Under the pieces are notes generated by a model that did not search any database, had not been told where the DNA came from, and saw only the letters and a program-made list of their open reading frames with translations. A program made the position numbers and the translations under genes. A stretch of 43,973 bases of DNA from an uncultured Megasphaera sp. GTDB lineage: Bacteria; Bacillota; Negativicutes; Veillonellales; Megasphaeraceae. The stretch covers positions 1 to 43,973 of the forward strand of contig UQHB01000020.1 of assembly GCA_900540735.1 (NCBI GenBank), given 5' to 3'. Positions 17,140 to 25,787 of this stretch are shown piece by piece (the stretch's first letter is position 1; every line of letters begins with the position of its first letter).

Positions 17140-17700
17140 ATGAGTAAACTGATTCTCGTAACAGGCGGCGCGCGGAGCGGTAAAAGTGCCTTTGCTGAGT
17201 TGCTGCTGGCAAAGGCTCCTGGCCCATACGGCTATATTGCAACGGCTGAAATCTATGATGACGAAATGAAAGAACGCGTCGCTCTCCACCAAGCACGGCG
17301 GCCCCAAGAGTGGCAGACCTATGAAGTACCGCGCCACTTAGCCCAAGCCTTGCCGACGATATTATCTAAGCAGCAGAGCGTCCTATTAGATTGCGTGACG
17401 ATCTATCTTTCTACGTATCTCTACGACCATCGCGATGAAGATGATGCAACGATTACGCAAGGAGCCTTGAAAAACATTGAGGACTGTCTCCAGTGCGTTC
17501 AATCCTATGATGACAAGACGGTCATTATGGTGACCAATGAACTAGGCTGCGGCCTCGTCCCGATGGAACACACGAGCCGTTTGTACCGCGATGTCATCGG
17601 CAAAGCCAATCAATACATTGCCAGCAAAGCGGACGAAGTCTACCTCGTAGCTTGCGGCTTACCACTGCAGCTCAAGCCCCAAGGAGGGATGAGGCCATGA
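17140..17700 (+). CDS. cobU: Adenosylcobinamide kinase / adenosylcobinamide-phosphate guanylyltransferase
   Basis: CobU phosphorylates adenosylcobinamide and then transfers GMP, giving adenosylcobinamide-GDP in the last part of cobalamin synthesis and salvage. The P-loop GGARSGKS at residues 9-16 and the TNELGCGLVPM block (~128) are diagnostic; 186 residues is normal. The gene overlaps cobS by the ATGA arrangement, so translation is coupled. I looked for a cobalamin riboswitch upstream and saw none in the 60-base gap after moaB. Confidence 0.93.
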   Translation: MSKLILVTGGARSGKSAFAELLLAKAPGPYGYIATAEIYDDEMKERVALHQARRPQEWQTYEVPRHLAQALPTILSKQQSVLLDCVTIYLSTYLYDHRDEDDATITQGALKNIEDCLQCVQSYDDKTVIMVTNELGCGLVPMEHTSRLYRDVIGKANQYIASKADEVYLVACGLPLQLKPQGGMRP

Positions 17701-18449
17701 CATCCTTTTTGATTGCCCTCCAATTTTTATCGCGCATTCAGTTAGCGAAGCAAACGGTTTGGACGAATGAAGACTTTGGCAAATCGGTCATTTGGTTTCC
17801 CTTAATTGGCACGATTATTGGTATCTTTCTGGCCGCTGTGTACGTAGCGGCTAGTTATCTCTTTGCACCGCTCTATACGGCTGTCATCGTCGTGGCGGCG
17901 TGGCTCTATATTACAGGCGGCCTCCATGCGGATGGGTACATGGATACAGCTGATGGCATCTTGTCTGGTCGGAGCCGCGAGCGGATGCTCGAAATCTTAA
18001 AAGACAGCCGTGTCGGTGCTAGCGGCGTCATGGCTTTTGTCTTCCTCGTGCTCTTGAAGATTACTTTTGTAGCTAATTTGCCAGCTAAATACATCACTAT
18101 TTTTTTAGTCTCTGTGCCAACAGCGGCACGGTTTGGCGCGCTCATTAGTATCTTTGCTTTTCCCTATGCGAGAGCCCAAGGGTTAGGGCAGGCCTTTGTG
18201 CAGTATCAGCCGCGCCATGTCCTCTGGAAAGGGGGCATCTTGGCTTTGCTTCCCATGGTCTATGCCGGGCCGCTCCACTTGATTGTCTTAGGCCTGGGGA
18301 TGGTTTTGTCACTACTTATAAATCGTCGTATTTGCCGTTATTTAGGCGGTGTTACAGGCGACACGTATGGTGCCGTTATCGAAGGGAGCGAAATGGTCTT
18401 GTGCGGCATCGGTGCAATTCTTTTCTCCCTACTGTTCAGACTGGCGTAA
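17697..18449 (+). CDS. cobS: Adenosylcobinamide-GDP ribazoletransferase (cobalamin synthase)
   Basis: CobS is the membrane enzyme joining adenosylcobinamide-GDP to alpha-ribazole (phosphate). The signature GGLHADGYMDTADGILSGRS (~78-97), with its Mg-binding acidic residues, and several hydrophobic helices are present; 250 residues is usual. The ATG at 17697 overlaps the cobU stop and has AAGGAGGG eight bases upstream, so I prefer it to a start 15 codons earlier. Confidence 0.93.
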   Translation: MTSFLIALQFLSRIQLAKQTVWTNEDFGKSVIWFPLIGTIIGIFLAAVYVAASYLFAPLYTAVIVVAAWLYITGGLHADGYMDTADGILSGRSRERMLEILKDSRVGASGVMAFVFLVLLKITFVANLPAKYITIFLVSVPTAARFGALISIFAFPYARAQGLGQAFVQYQPRHVLWKGGILALLPMVYAGPLHLIVLGLGMVLSLLINRRICRYLGGVTGDTYGAVIEGSEMVLCGIGAILFSLLFRLA

Positions 18450-18516
18450 ATACGCTATAATAAGCCCTGTAAGTGTCACCTCATCGAAGGGATTACACAC
18501 AAAATAGGAGGATCTT

Positions 18517-19170
18517 ATGATTAAGCTTTATCTCGTCCGTCATGGCGAAACAGAAGGCAATGTACAGCAGTGGTACCAAGGCTCGACTGACGTGCCTTTA
18601 AATGACCGAGGCCGGGCGCAAGCCAACTGCCTGAGCCAGTTTTGGAAAGATGTGCATATTGACAGCATTTACAGCAGTACCTTGAGCCGCGCCAAAGAAA
18701 CGGCTGAAATTATTGCAGCACCGCACAACCTTCCGGTCACAGCGTATAAAGAGTTAGAAGAAGCCAATTTTGGCGAATGGGAAAGCCATACGTATAAAGA
18801 AATTACGGAAAAATGGCCTGGTGAAATCGAAGCCTTTTATGCATCGAACGGCACCATGCGCGCTCGTGGCGGCGAATCGTTCAAAGATGTAGAAGAACGG
18901 ATTGTCCCGAAAGTTAAAGACATTTTATCTCATCATCAAGACGGCGATACCGTCGTCATCGTTTCGCACGGTGCTGCTATTCGCTGCTTGCTCTTTGGTC
19001 TCTTAGGACTCGAATTAGGGCGCATTTGGTGCTTCCAGCAGTATAACACGGCCTTTTCCGTCATTGAGTATTACGGCGACCGCAACGTCATGACCTTACT
19101 CAACTGCACGCAGCATTTAGAAGGCACGACAGGCTACGTACCGCAATGGCAGTCTATGCCGTCCTTATAA
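18517..19170 (+). CDS. cobC: Histidine phosphatase, likely alpha-ribazole phosphatase
   Basis: The phosphatase core is clear: LVRHGETEGN (~6-15) with the phospho-accepting His, an Arg in SSTLSRAKETAE, and VIVSHGAAIRCLL (~147) with the second His. Position right after cobU-cobS supports CobC, which dephosphorylates alpha-ribazole-5-phosphate or the final cobalamin phosphate. The superfamily call is certain; the substrate rests on context. At 217 residues it is slightly long, the extra part being at the C-terminus. AGGAGG precedes the ATG. Confidence 0.85.
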   Translation: MIKLYLVRHGETEGNVQQWYQGSTDVPLNDRGRAQANCLSQFWKDVHIDSIYSSTLSRAKETAEIIAAPHNLPVTAYKELEEANFGEWESHTYKEITEKWPGEIEAFYASNGTMRARGGESFKDVEERIVPKVKDILSHHQDGDTVVIVSHGAAIRCLLFGLLGLELGRIWCFQQYNTAFSVIEYYGDRNVMTLLNCTQHLEGTTGYVPQWQSMPSL

Positions 19171-19173
19171 GTC

Positions 19174-19881
19174 ATGGCGACGTTACGATTAGATAAGCTC
19201 CTCGGCCATACAGGCTGGGGAACGCGTAAAGAAATCAAAGCCCTTTGCAAAGGCGGTCATGTTTTCGTCAATGGGGCCGTGTGCTGCGATAGTGCCACGA
19301 AAATCAATACGGACGCAGATGTGGTCCAAGTCGATGACGAACGTGTCATCTACGAAGAAACGATATACCTCATGCTCTATAAGCCAGATGGGGTCTTGTC
19401 GGCTACAGAAGACCGCTTTAGTGCGACTGTCCTCGACCTCTTGCCCCAGCAGTATCAAAGAGCTGGACTCTTTCCGGTCGGACGCTTGGATAAGGATACG
19501 ACTGGTCTCTTGCTCTTGACGAATGACGGTACGTGGTCACATCGCATTACGGCCCCTAAGAAGCACATTGACAAAGTCTATGAAGCGACCGTAACAGGCG
19601 AGATTCCGGCTGATATAGACGCACTGTTTCAATCCGGTATCGTCCTCGACGACGGCCTCCATTGTCTGCCAGCGCATGCGCAGCAAACAGGAGCACAGAC
19701 CGTAGAGATTACGGTGCAAGAAGGGAAGTTCCATCAAGTGAAACGTATGTGTGCTGCTGTGGGCCTCACTGTAACAGCACTCCATCGTCGCTCTATTGGT
19801 TCTCTCGTCTTAGACCCGGCACTGACACCGGGAGACTGGCGAAAACTCACCGAAGACGAGAAGAACGCACCATTTGCATAA
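19174..19881 (+). CDS. rsuA: RsuA-family 16S rRNA pseudouridine synthase
   Basis: An N-terminal S4 domain (LRLDKLLGHTGWGTRKEIK) is followed by the catalytic motif GRLDKDTTGLLLLTNDG (~100-116), whose Asp attacks uridine, and the C-terminal EGKFHQVKRMCAAVG block. RsuA makes the single pseudouridine near position 516 of 16S rRNA; RluB/E/F relatives act elsewhere, so the exact site is inferred from length (235 residues) and S4 type. It begins 4 bases after cobC with no evident ribosome-binding site, which points to translational coupling. Confidence 0.88.
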   Translation: MATLRLDKLLGHTGWGTRKEIKALCKGGHVFVNGAVCCDSATKINTDADVVQVDDERVIYEETIYLMLYKPDGVLSATEDRFSATVLDLLPQQYQRAGLFPVGRLDKDTTGLLLLTNDGTWSHRITAPKKHIDKVYEATVTGEIPADIDALFQSGIVLDDGLHCLPAHAQQTGAQTVEITVQEGKFHQVKRMCAAVGLTVTALHRRSIGSLVLDPALTPGDWRKLTEDEKNAPFA

Positions 19882-19890
19882 CTTAGACTG

Positions 19891-19920
19891 TTCAAATGGA
19901 TATTTCTATGGTATTATAAA
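19891..19920 (+). promoter_or_regulatory. Possible promoter of pepP-efp
   Basis: TTCAAA (19891-19896), 18-base spacer and TATAAA (19915-19920). It is a weak match placed sensibly in the gap before the peptidase gene. Confidence 0.35.
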
Positions 19921-19949
19921 ATATAATCGAATAAATATGGGTGATAATT

Positions 19950-21020
19950 ATGATAGAAGAACGCATTGCCCGCCTGCGGCAGTTTCTCCGTGAACATACA
20001 GCAGACGGAATCGTCATACTGCAACCTGAAAATCTTCGCTATTTTAGCGGATTTACAGGCGGTGAAGGGGCATTGGTTCTGACCGCATCAATGGCCACCT
20101 TATGGACTGATTCCCGTTACACGGAACAAGCAGCCGGTGAATCCGGCATATGGTATGCCGTGAAGAATCACGAAGGCCATTTGGCACAGTCTATTCACGA
20201 CAACATTGTAGATACGCACGCACAAGTCGTACTCTACGAAGCCCCGTACTTGACGCATGCCATGTACGAACAAATTGTAGCTGATTTAGATGATATTAGC
20301 TTTGAAGGCGCAGACATTACCATTCTCCGGGCTATTAAAGAACCGCGGGAATTAGAAGCGACGCGCAAAGCCAGTGATATTGCAGACCGGGCCTTTGCCG
20401 AACTGATGGCAGATATTCGGCCAGGCGTAACGGAAAAAGAACTGGCAGCAAAGCTTGAAAGTAAAATGCTGCTCTTAGGGTCCGAAGAAAAATCCTTTAC
20501 GACTATCGTCGCTTCTGGGAAACGCTCGGCCATGCCTCATGGGACAGCGAGCCCGAAAGTCATTGAAGTTGGTGATTTCGTAACCTTTGATTTTGGTGCC
20601 GTTTGGGACGGATATCATTCCGATATGACCCGGACGATTGTTGTCGGTAAAGCGACACAAGAACAGAAAGATTTCTATAACCTCGTCTTAGAAGGACAGT
20701 TGTTAGGCCTTTCTGTAATTAAAGCCGGTGTATCGTGCCCAGAAGTGGATGCAACAGTACGCGACTTTTTTGCCAAACACAACATGGCGCAGTACTTTAC
20801 GCATGCCTTAGGACATGGGACAGGACTTCAGATTCATGAACAGCCTGTCTTATCGCCACGGTCTACAGGGACCTTGAAAGAACATATGATAGTCACGGAT
20901 GAACCGGGACTATACATAGAAGGCAAATACGGTGTCCGCATTGAAGATTCCGTAGTTGTCACTGCTGAGGGCTGTGAAATCTTAAATAAAACACCCAAAG
21001 ATTTGATAGAACTGGTATAG
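19950..21020 (+). CDS. pepP: Xaa-Pro aminopeptidase (M24 family)
   Basis: The protein (356 residues) has an N-terminal creatinase-like domain (~1-125) and a C-terminal pita-bread metallopeptidase domain. Metal ligands are visible in order: FDFGAVWDGYHSDMTRT (two Asp), ALGHGTGLQIHE (His), TDEPGLYIEG (Glu) and GVRIEDSVVV (Glu). It removes N-terminal residues ahead of proline. It sits 14 bases before efp, the usual Firmicute pairing. The symbol pepP versus pepQ is not resolved by sequence alone. Confidence 0.9.
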   Translation: MIEERIARLRQFLREHTADGIVILQPENLRYFSGFTGGEGALVLTASMATLWTDSRYTEQAAGESGIWYAVKNHEGHLAQSIHDNIVDTHAQVVLYEAPYLTHAMYEQIVADLDDISFEGADITILRAIKEPRELEATRKASDIADRAFAELMADIRPGVTEKELAAKLESKMLLLGSEEKSFTTIVASGKRSAMPHGTASPKVIEVGDFVTFDFGAVWDGYHSDMTRTIVVGKATQEQKDFYNLVLEGQLLGLSVIKAGVSCPEVDATVRDFFAKHNMAQYFTHALGHGTGLQIHEQPVLSPRSTGTLKEHMIVTDEPGLYIEGKYGVRIEDSVVVTAEGCEILNKTPKDLIELV

Positions 21021-21034
21021 GAGGAGTTTTAAAG

Positions 21035-21595
21035 ATGATTACAAGTAATGATTTCAGACCAGGTGTAACGATTGAAATTGATGGTCAAGTATGGCAGGTT
21101 GTTGAATTCCAGCACGTAAAACCGGGTAAAGGTGCTGCCTTTGTTCGCGCTAAAATCAAAAACCTCGAAACAGGTGCCGTTGTTGAACGTACATGGAATG
21201 CTGGCGAAAAAGTACAGGACGGCCGTGTTGACCGCGCACAGATGAACTACCTCTATGAAAATGAAGGTATGTACTGTTTCATGGATAACAACACATACGA
21301 ACAGATTGAAATCAGCAAAGATAATCTGGGCGATGCTGTTCATTTCTTAAAAGAAGACATGACTGTTTCTGTTATGTCCTTCAAAGGCAAAGTTATCGGC
21401 ATCGACTTACCGGCTGCTGTTGATCTCAAAGTCGTTGAAACAGACCCGGGTGTTCGTGGCGATACAGCAACAGGCGGCAGCAAACCGGCTAAACTCGAAA
21501 CAGGTTATGTTGTCAAAGTACCGCTGTTCATCAACGAAGGGGAAACACTCCAAATCGATACGAGAACAGGCCAGTACATTGGCAGAGCAAAATAA
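21035..21595 (+). CDS. efp: Elongation factor P
   Basis: EF-P enters the ribosomal E site and relieves stalling at polyproline stretches. The order of three beta-barrel domains is recognisable and the loop HVKPGKGAAFVRAK (~28-41) presents the Lys that is modified or used in EF-P action. The C-terminal GYVVKVPLFINEGE is conserved. Length (186) is standard. It follows pepP on a TAGGAGG site and is closed by a terminator. Confidence 0.96.
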   Translation: MITSNDFRPGVTIEIDGQVWQVVEFQHVKPGKGAAFVRAKIKNLETGAVVERTWNAGEKVQDGRVDRAQMNYLYENEGMYCFMDNNTYEQIEISKDNLGDAVHFLKEDMTVSVMSFKGKVIGIDLPAAVDLKVVETDPGVRGDTATGGSKPAKLETGYVVKVPLFINEGETLQIDTRTGQYIGRAK

Positions 21596-21612
21596 GGTAT
21601 AGATGGACACGG

Positions 21613-21640
21613 AAAAGCGATGAGACTCTCATCGCTTTTT
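21613..21640 (+). terminator. Terminator of pepP-efp
   Basis: Near-perfect hairpin AAAAGCGATGAGA / TCTCATCGCTTTTT with a minimal loop and T tail, 18 bases after efp. Confidence 0.88.
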
Positions 21641-21653
21641 GTGAATGTAGTCA

Positions 21654-22001
21654 ATGGTAAAGCCTATGGAACCTAACGCATATACTCCCAAAGCCATTTC
21701 GATGATTGCGTCCGCAACGGCAGCGGCCGTACCAGGTGTTGCTGCCTTAGGCGCGACCTTATCCGAAGCAGCGGCGAAAAAAATCGGTCATGCAAGCCCG
21801 ACGCAAGGGGTCGAAGCCATCGTCGTAGAAGATACGGTAGAACTAACGATTCGCTTAGTGGTCCAATATGGGTATCGTATCCCCGATGTGGCTTTGCATG
21901 TACAAAAATCTGTCAAAGATACAGTGGAAGAGAAGACGGGCTGTGACGTCACAGCTGTGCATATTCTCATTCAAGGCGTGACATACGATACGTCTTCGTA
22001 G
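21654..22001 (+). CDS. Asp23/Gls24-family envelope stress protein
   Basis: The family pattern is visible: ISMIASATAAAVPGVAAL at the start, GVEAIVVEDTVELTIRLVVQYGYRIPDVALHVQ (described here by its ends, ~50-85), and VTAVHILIQGV near the C-terminus. Asp23/Gls24 proteins are small cytoplasmic proteins linked to cell-envelope stress and, in Firmicutes, commonly lie before nusB, as here. The start is uncertain: neither ATG 21654 nor ATG 21666 has a good ribosome-binding site. Length 115 or 111. Confidence 0.82.
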   Translation: MVKPMEPNAYTPKAISMIASATAAAVPGVAALGATLSEAAAKKIGHASPTQGVEAIVVEDTVELTIRLVVQYGYRIPDVALHVQKSVKDTVEEKTGCDVTAVHILIQGVTYDTSS

Positions 22002-22068
22002 CATGACAGGCGTCACGTGACGAGGAAAGCCATAGGTGTACTGAATCAAAACCCATCAGGAGGTCAGT

Positions 22069-22512
22069 GTGAGCAGACATAAAGCGCGCCAACAGGCGCT
22101 GGAAATTTTATTCTCCCGCGAATTTCATGGAACCAATGATATTCAATATAGTGAAACAGAAATTTTAGAACGCGATGCCGTGACGGTAGAAGACCTGAAA
22201 GACGCCCGTCCAGAAGGGGCGAAAACAGTCGGTGTCTATGCGCAGTATTTAGTCGATACGACGACGGAACATCGCGATGAATTAGATAAGATTATTGAAT
22301 CCTATGCTAAAGGCTGGGAAGTAAGCCGTATGAACAAAACGGACTGCAACATCATACGCTTAGCCTTGTGCGAATTAGTGTACCCCAAAGAACCGACACC
22401 TGCCTCGGTTGTGTTAAATGAAGCTGTTATCCTGGCTAAAGAATACAGCGGTGCCCAGTCGGCACGGTTCGTCAATGGGATTTTAGGGGCCTACGTTAAG
22501 GCTTTAGGATAA
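22069..22512 (+). CDS. nusB: Transcription antitermination factor NusB
   Basis: NusB binds boxA RNA with NusE (S10) during rRNA antitermination. Features: SRHKARQQALEILF at the start and NKTDCNIIRLALCELVY, with PASVVLNEAVILAKEYSG and RFVNGILGAYVK at the end. It starts at GTG 22069, eight bases after AGGAGG. Its stop overlaps the next ATG by one base. Confidence 0.94.
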   Translation: MSRHKARQQALEILFSREFHGTNDIQYSETEILERDAVTVEDLKDARPEGAKTVGVYAQYLVDTTTEHRDELDKIIESYAKGWEVSRMNKTDCNIIRLALCELVYPKEPTPASVVLNEAVILAKEYSGAQSARFVNGILGAYVKALG

Positions 22513-23468
22513 TGGATGCATGGTTAGGAATCGATACGAGCTGTTATACTACGTCCCTTTGTGTCGTCGATAGCAACTTTCGTATCGTTGCAGATGAGCG
22601 GCGCATTTTAACGGTCAAACCGGGCAGCCACGGCTTATCTCAATCGAATATGGTTTATCAGCATACGCGGAATTTACCGGCTCTTTTTGAAGCTGTAGGC
22701 TCGTTGTGGCAGGACTACACCATTCGCGGTATTGCCGTGACGGATAAGCCGCGCCGCCGTGATGATTCGTATATGCCGGCTTTTTTAGCTGGCCTTGGCT
22801 ATGGCCGCTCCTTAGCAGCCCTTTTAGGCGTGCCCTTGTATTGCATTAGTCACCAAGAAAACCACGTCCTTGCCATTTTGCGCTGTCTCGGCACGATGGC
22901 TAGGGAGCCACTCTATGCGATTCATTTGTCTGGCGGTACGACAGATTTATTGTATGCCGTTCCAGATGCCCAAGGCTTGGCCATTACGCGCATTGGCGGT
23001 ACGAGTGATATCAGTGCCGGTCAGTTTGTAGACCGCGTCGGCGTTGCCTTAGGCCTGCCTTTCCCGGCCGGAAAACATCTCGATGCGTTAGCCCAGCAAG
23101 GGAACCAGCAACTAAAAGGCGACAAAGTCTTTGCTAAAGACGGCGAAATCAGTTTTTCCGGTGTCGAATCAAAAGCCCAACGGCTCATTGCTAAGGGCGA
23201 TACGTTGTCGCGTGAAGACCGGGCTCTGTGGACGCTGAAGACCGTCTGGAATGGCCTGGAAACGCTGTTAAACACGGCCTTAGCCCAAGGGATGACTCAT
23301 CTGGTGGCGGCTGGCGGCGTTATGTCTAACTCCTATTTACGGGCGCAAATTGCAGCCTATGGCGCAGCCCATCACGTGCGTATCGATACAGGCGATGCCG
23401 CCTATAGTGCCGATAACGCGTCTGGTGCCGCCTTTTGGGCAGCGTGGCAAGAAAGGAATAACCCATGA
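22512..23468 (+). CDS. TsaD-like ASKHA-fold protein (paralogue of the tRNA t6A enzyme)
   Basis: The fold is that of TsaD/Kae1: GIDTSCYTTSLCVVD at the start, an HxxxH metal motif in SHQENHVLA (~115), LSGGTTDLLYAV (~138), and VAAGGVMSNSYLR (~265). The zinc-binding histidines are kept, so it may bind a metal. At 318 residues it is a little shorter than TsaD, and several loops differ from the t6A enzyme, so I read it as the clostridial-type paralogue seen near nusB-xseA, not as TsaD itself. Its role is unknown. It overlaps nusB by one base and xseA by four, so it is embedded in the operon. Confidence 0.75.
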   Translation: MDAWLGIDTSCYTTSLCVVDSNFRIVADERRILTVKPGSHGLSQSNMVYQHTRNLPALFEAVGSLWQDYTIRGIAVTDKPRRRDDSYMPAFLAGLGYGRSLAALLGVPLYCISHQENHVLAILRCLGTMAREPLYAIHLSGGTTDLLYAVPDAQGLAITRIGGTSDISAGQFVDRVGVALGLPFPAGKHLDALAQQGNQQLKGDKVFAKDGEISFSGVESKAQRLIAKGDTLSREDRALWTLKTVWNGLETLLNTALAQGMTHLVAAGGVMSNSYLRAQIAAYGAAHHVRIDTGDAAYSADNASGAAFWAAWQERNNP

Positions 23469-24676
23469 AATATGCTTCTGTTACGGACGTAGTCCGGCGC
23501 ATTAAAGATGATATTCAAGGCGATTATAGATTGCAAAGCATTGCCATGGAAGGGAATATTTTAGGCTTGAAACGAGCATCTACAGAGCATTACTACATGA
23601 CCTTGCACGATAGTGCCTGCTCGATTCGAGCCATTTTATTCCGCAGCCGTGTGGGCCGGTCCATGGAAAACGTCCGCGAAGGGGACCATGTCGTCGTCAT
23701 TGGGGCCATTAATGTCTATGAAAAAGGCGGCACTGTATCGTTCATTATTGAACGGCTCTTTTCGCAAGGCAAAGGCGATTTGCAGGCTGAATATGAACGG
23801 ATTAAAGCAGATTTACTGGCTAAAGGATACTTTGACGAAGACCATAAACAACCGCTCCCGGCCTTTCCATGGACTGTTGGTGTCTTGACGTCCAAGACCG
23901 GTGCTGTACTCCACGATATTCATAAAATCGCAGCTGAGCGCAATCCCTATATTCCTATCAAGCTCTTTCCTGTTCCTGTCCAAGGCGAAGGGGCAGACGC
24001 AGTCATTGCCGAAACCTTGGCTAAAGCGGGGAAAGCGAAAGATATTGACGTGCTCATTTTGGCGCGTGGCGGCGGCTCGATGGAAGATTTGTGGTGCTTT
24101 AATAGTCCTGCTGTCGTCGAGGCTATTTACAATGTGCCCATTCCCATCATTACGGCCATTGGCCACGAAACAGACACGACTTTGGCAGATTATGCTTCTG
24201 ACGTACGGGCGGCGACACCGACCCATGCAGCGGAGCTGGCCTTTCCTGATATGAATGATATGGAAATGGATATTGCGTCTTGTACGAATCGCGCCTATGA
24301 GTTGATGCAGCGTCATTTGGACAGTTGGCACCAACGGGTGACGGCCTTGAGCAGCCGCCTGCAGCCAGCCCAGTATGACCACTTCTTGGCCATGAAAGGC
24401 GAGCATGTACAGCAACTAACTGCAGGAGCTGTGCAGCGATTGCAGCTGCGCCTGGAAAAAGAAGCTGGTGCTTTAGGGACGCTGCAAGGAAAATTACAGG
24501 CCCTGAACCCGGCCGCTTTGATTCGCAAAGGCTATGGCCAACTGACTACGGATGGTGTGCTCATTACGACTGTGACGGCAGTCAAGCCAGAGCAAAACGT
24601 AGTAATTCAGCTCTTAGACGGCACGATTATGACGAAAGTAATAGAGGTACGAAAGAATGGCAAGAGTCTTAGATAA
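23465..24676 (+). CDS. xseA: Exodeoxyribonuclease VII large subunit
   Basis: XseA with XseB degrades single-stranded DNA. The N-terminal OB domain (GDYRLQSIAMEGNILGLKR...) is followed by the catalytic region with LTSKTGAVLHDI (~140), LARGGGSMEDLW (~200) and GHETDTTLADYASDVRAATPTHAAE (named by its ends; ~235-258). A coiled-coil C-terminus binds XseB. At 403 residues it is normal. The ATG overlaps the preceding stop (ATGA), and xseB begins 20 bases before its end. Confidence 0.94.
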   Translation: MKYASVTDVVRRIKDDIQGDYRLQSIAMEGNILGLKRASTEHYYMTLHDSACSIRAILFRSRVGRSMENVREGDHVVVIGAINVYEKGGTVSFIIERLFSQGKGDLQAEYERIKADLLAKGYFDEDHKQPLPAFPWTVGVLTSKTGAVLHDIHKIAAERNPYIPIKLFPVPVQGEGADAVIAETLAKAGKAKDIDVLILARGGGSMEDLWCFNSPAVVEAIYNVPIPIITAIGHETDTTLADYASDVRAATPTHAAELAFPDMNDMEMDIASCTNRAYELMQRHLDSWHQRVTALSSRLQPAQYDHFLAMKGEHVQQLTAGAVQRLQLRLEKEAGALGTLQGKLQALNPAALIRKGYGQLTTDGVLITTVTAVKPEQNVVIQLLDGTIMTKVIEVRKNGKSLR

Positions 24677-24896
24677 ACTTAAAAATTTCGAAGGAAATTA
24701 TAAAAAATTAGAAGATTTGGTTGCTGCTTTAGAACAACCGGATTTGACCTTAAAAGAATCGCTCGACTTGTTTGAACAGGCCATGAAAGTTTCTACGGCC
24801 TGCGAAGGAGCCTTAGAATATGCCCGGCAACGAGCCCAAGCTTTAGCCGAAGCACATAGCCAGGAAACGACAGAGGAGGAAACACGGGACCTATGA
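24657..24896 (+). CDS. xseB: Exodeoxyribonuclease VII small subunit
   Basis: This 79-residue helical protein has the family signature LEDLVAALEQPDLTLKESL and LFEQAMK. It packs on the XseA coiled coil. It overlaps xseA by 20 bases and ispA by 4 (ATGA), so the three are translationally coupled. Confidence 0.92.
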   Translation: MARVLDKLKNFEGNYKKLEDLVAALEQPDLTLKESLDLFEQAMKVSTACEGALEYARQRAQALAEAHSQETTEEETRDL

Positions 24897-25774
24897 CCTT
24901 TACAGCGTATATGAAAGAAAAAAAGGATGCCATTGACGCTCATTTACAGACGTTGTTGCAGAATGATATACCCCAGTTTTCCAAGCTCTATGAAGCCATG
25001 TCGTACAGTCTGCTCGCCGGGGGCAAACGGATTCGTCCTATTTTGCTCTTAGCTGCTGTGGAGGCACTAGGCAAGGATAGCACGCCTTATCTCGATATGG
25101 CTTGTGCCCTGGAATGTGTACATACGTATTCGCTCATTCACGATGATTTACCGGCTATGGATGACGACGATTTGCGTCGCGGCAAGCCTACGAATCATAC
25201 GGTCTATGGTGAAGCTATGGCTATTCTGGCTGGGGACGGCCTCTTGACTTATGCCTTTGAACTCATGGCGAAACAGCCTTTACCGCCAGATAAGTTAAAT
25301 CGCTGCATTGCAACCTTTGCTCATGCGGCTGGTCCGGCCGGGATGGTCGGTGGTCAAGCCTTTGACACCTTTTCTGAAGGGAATATTGCTATTGGCCTTG
25401 ATGGGTTAAAACTCATGCATCGCTCAAAGACAGGCGTTATTTTTGAAGCAGCTATTCAGCTGGCCTGCATCTTAGGTGACGCAACAGCAGACGAAGAAAA
25501 AGCACTCCTAACGTATGCGCGAAATATGGGCTTAACCTTCCAGATTACAGACGATATTCTCGACGCTGTCGGTGATGCCGCCAAAATGGGCAAACCTGCA
25601 GGGAGTGACGTGAAAAACCACAAAGCCACGTATGTCACGATTTTTTCCTTAGACGAAGCGCGCAATCAAGCTCACGAAGTGGCACAGCAAGCTATCAATG
25701 CTTTGGCACCGCTTGGTGATAAGGGCCAATTCTTACGGGACTTAGTATCGTACATGCTCGTACGGGTACAGTAA
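24893..25774 (+). CDS. ispA: Polyprenyl (farnesyl) diphosphate synthase
   Basis: The protein condenses isopentenyl diphosphate with allylic diphosphates to farnesyl-PP, a precursor of quinones and undecaprenyl phosphate. The first aspartate-rich motif DDLPAMDDDDLRRGKP (~86-101) and the second DDILDAVGD (~222) are intact, with GGKRIRPILLL near residue 42. Length 293 is usual. In B. subtilis dxs would follow here; it does not. Confidence 0.93.
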   Translation: MTFTAYMKEKKDAIDAHLQTLLQNDIPQFSKLYEAMSYSLLAGGKRIRPILLLAAVEALGKDSTPYLDMACALECVHTYSLIHDDLPAMDDDDLRRGKPTNHTVYGEAMAILAGDGLLTYAFELMAKQPLPPDKLNRCIATFAHAAGPAGMVGGQAFDTFSEGNIAIGLDGLKLMHRSKTGVIFEAAIQLACILGDATADEEKALLTYARNMGLTFQITDDILDAVGDAAKMGKPAGSDVKNHKATYVTIFSLDEARNQAHEVAQQAINALAPLGDKGQFLRDLVSYMLVRVQ

Positions 25775-25787
25775 AGGAGCTATAGCA

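Noticed and set aside
23813..24415. 200-residue frame antisense to xseA
   Set aside because: It lies wholly within xseA, has no family features and no ribosome-binding site.
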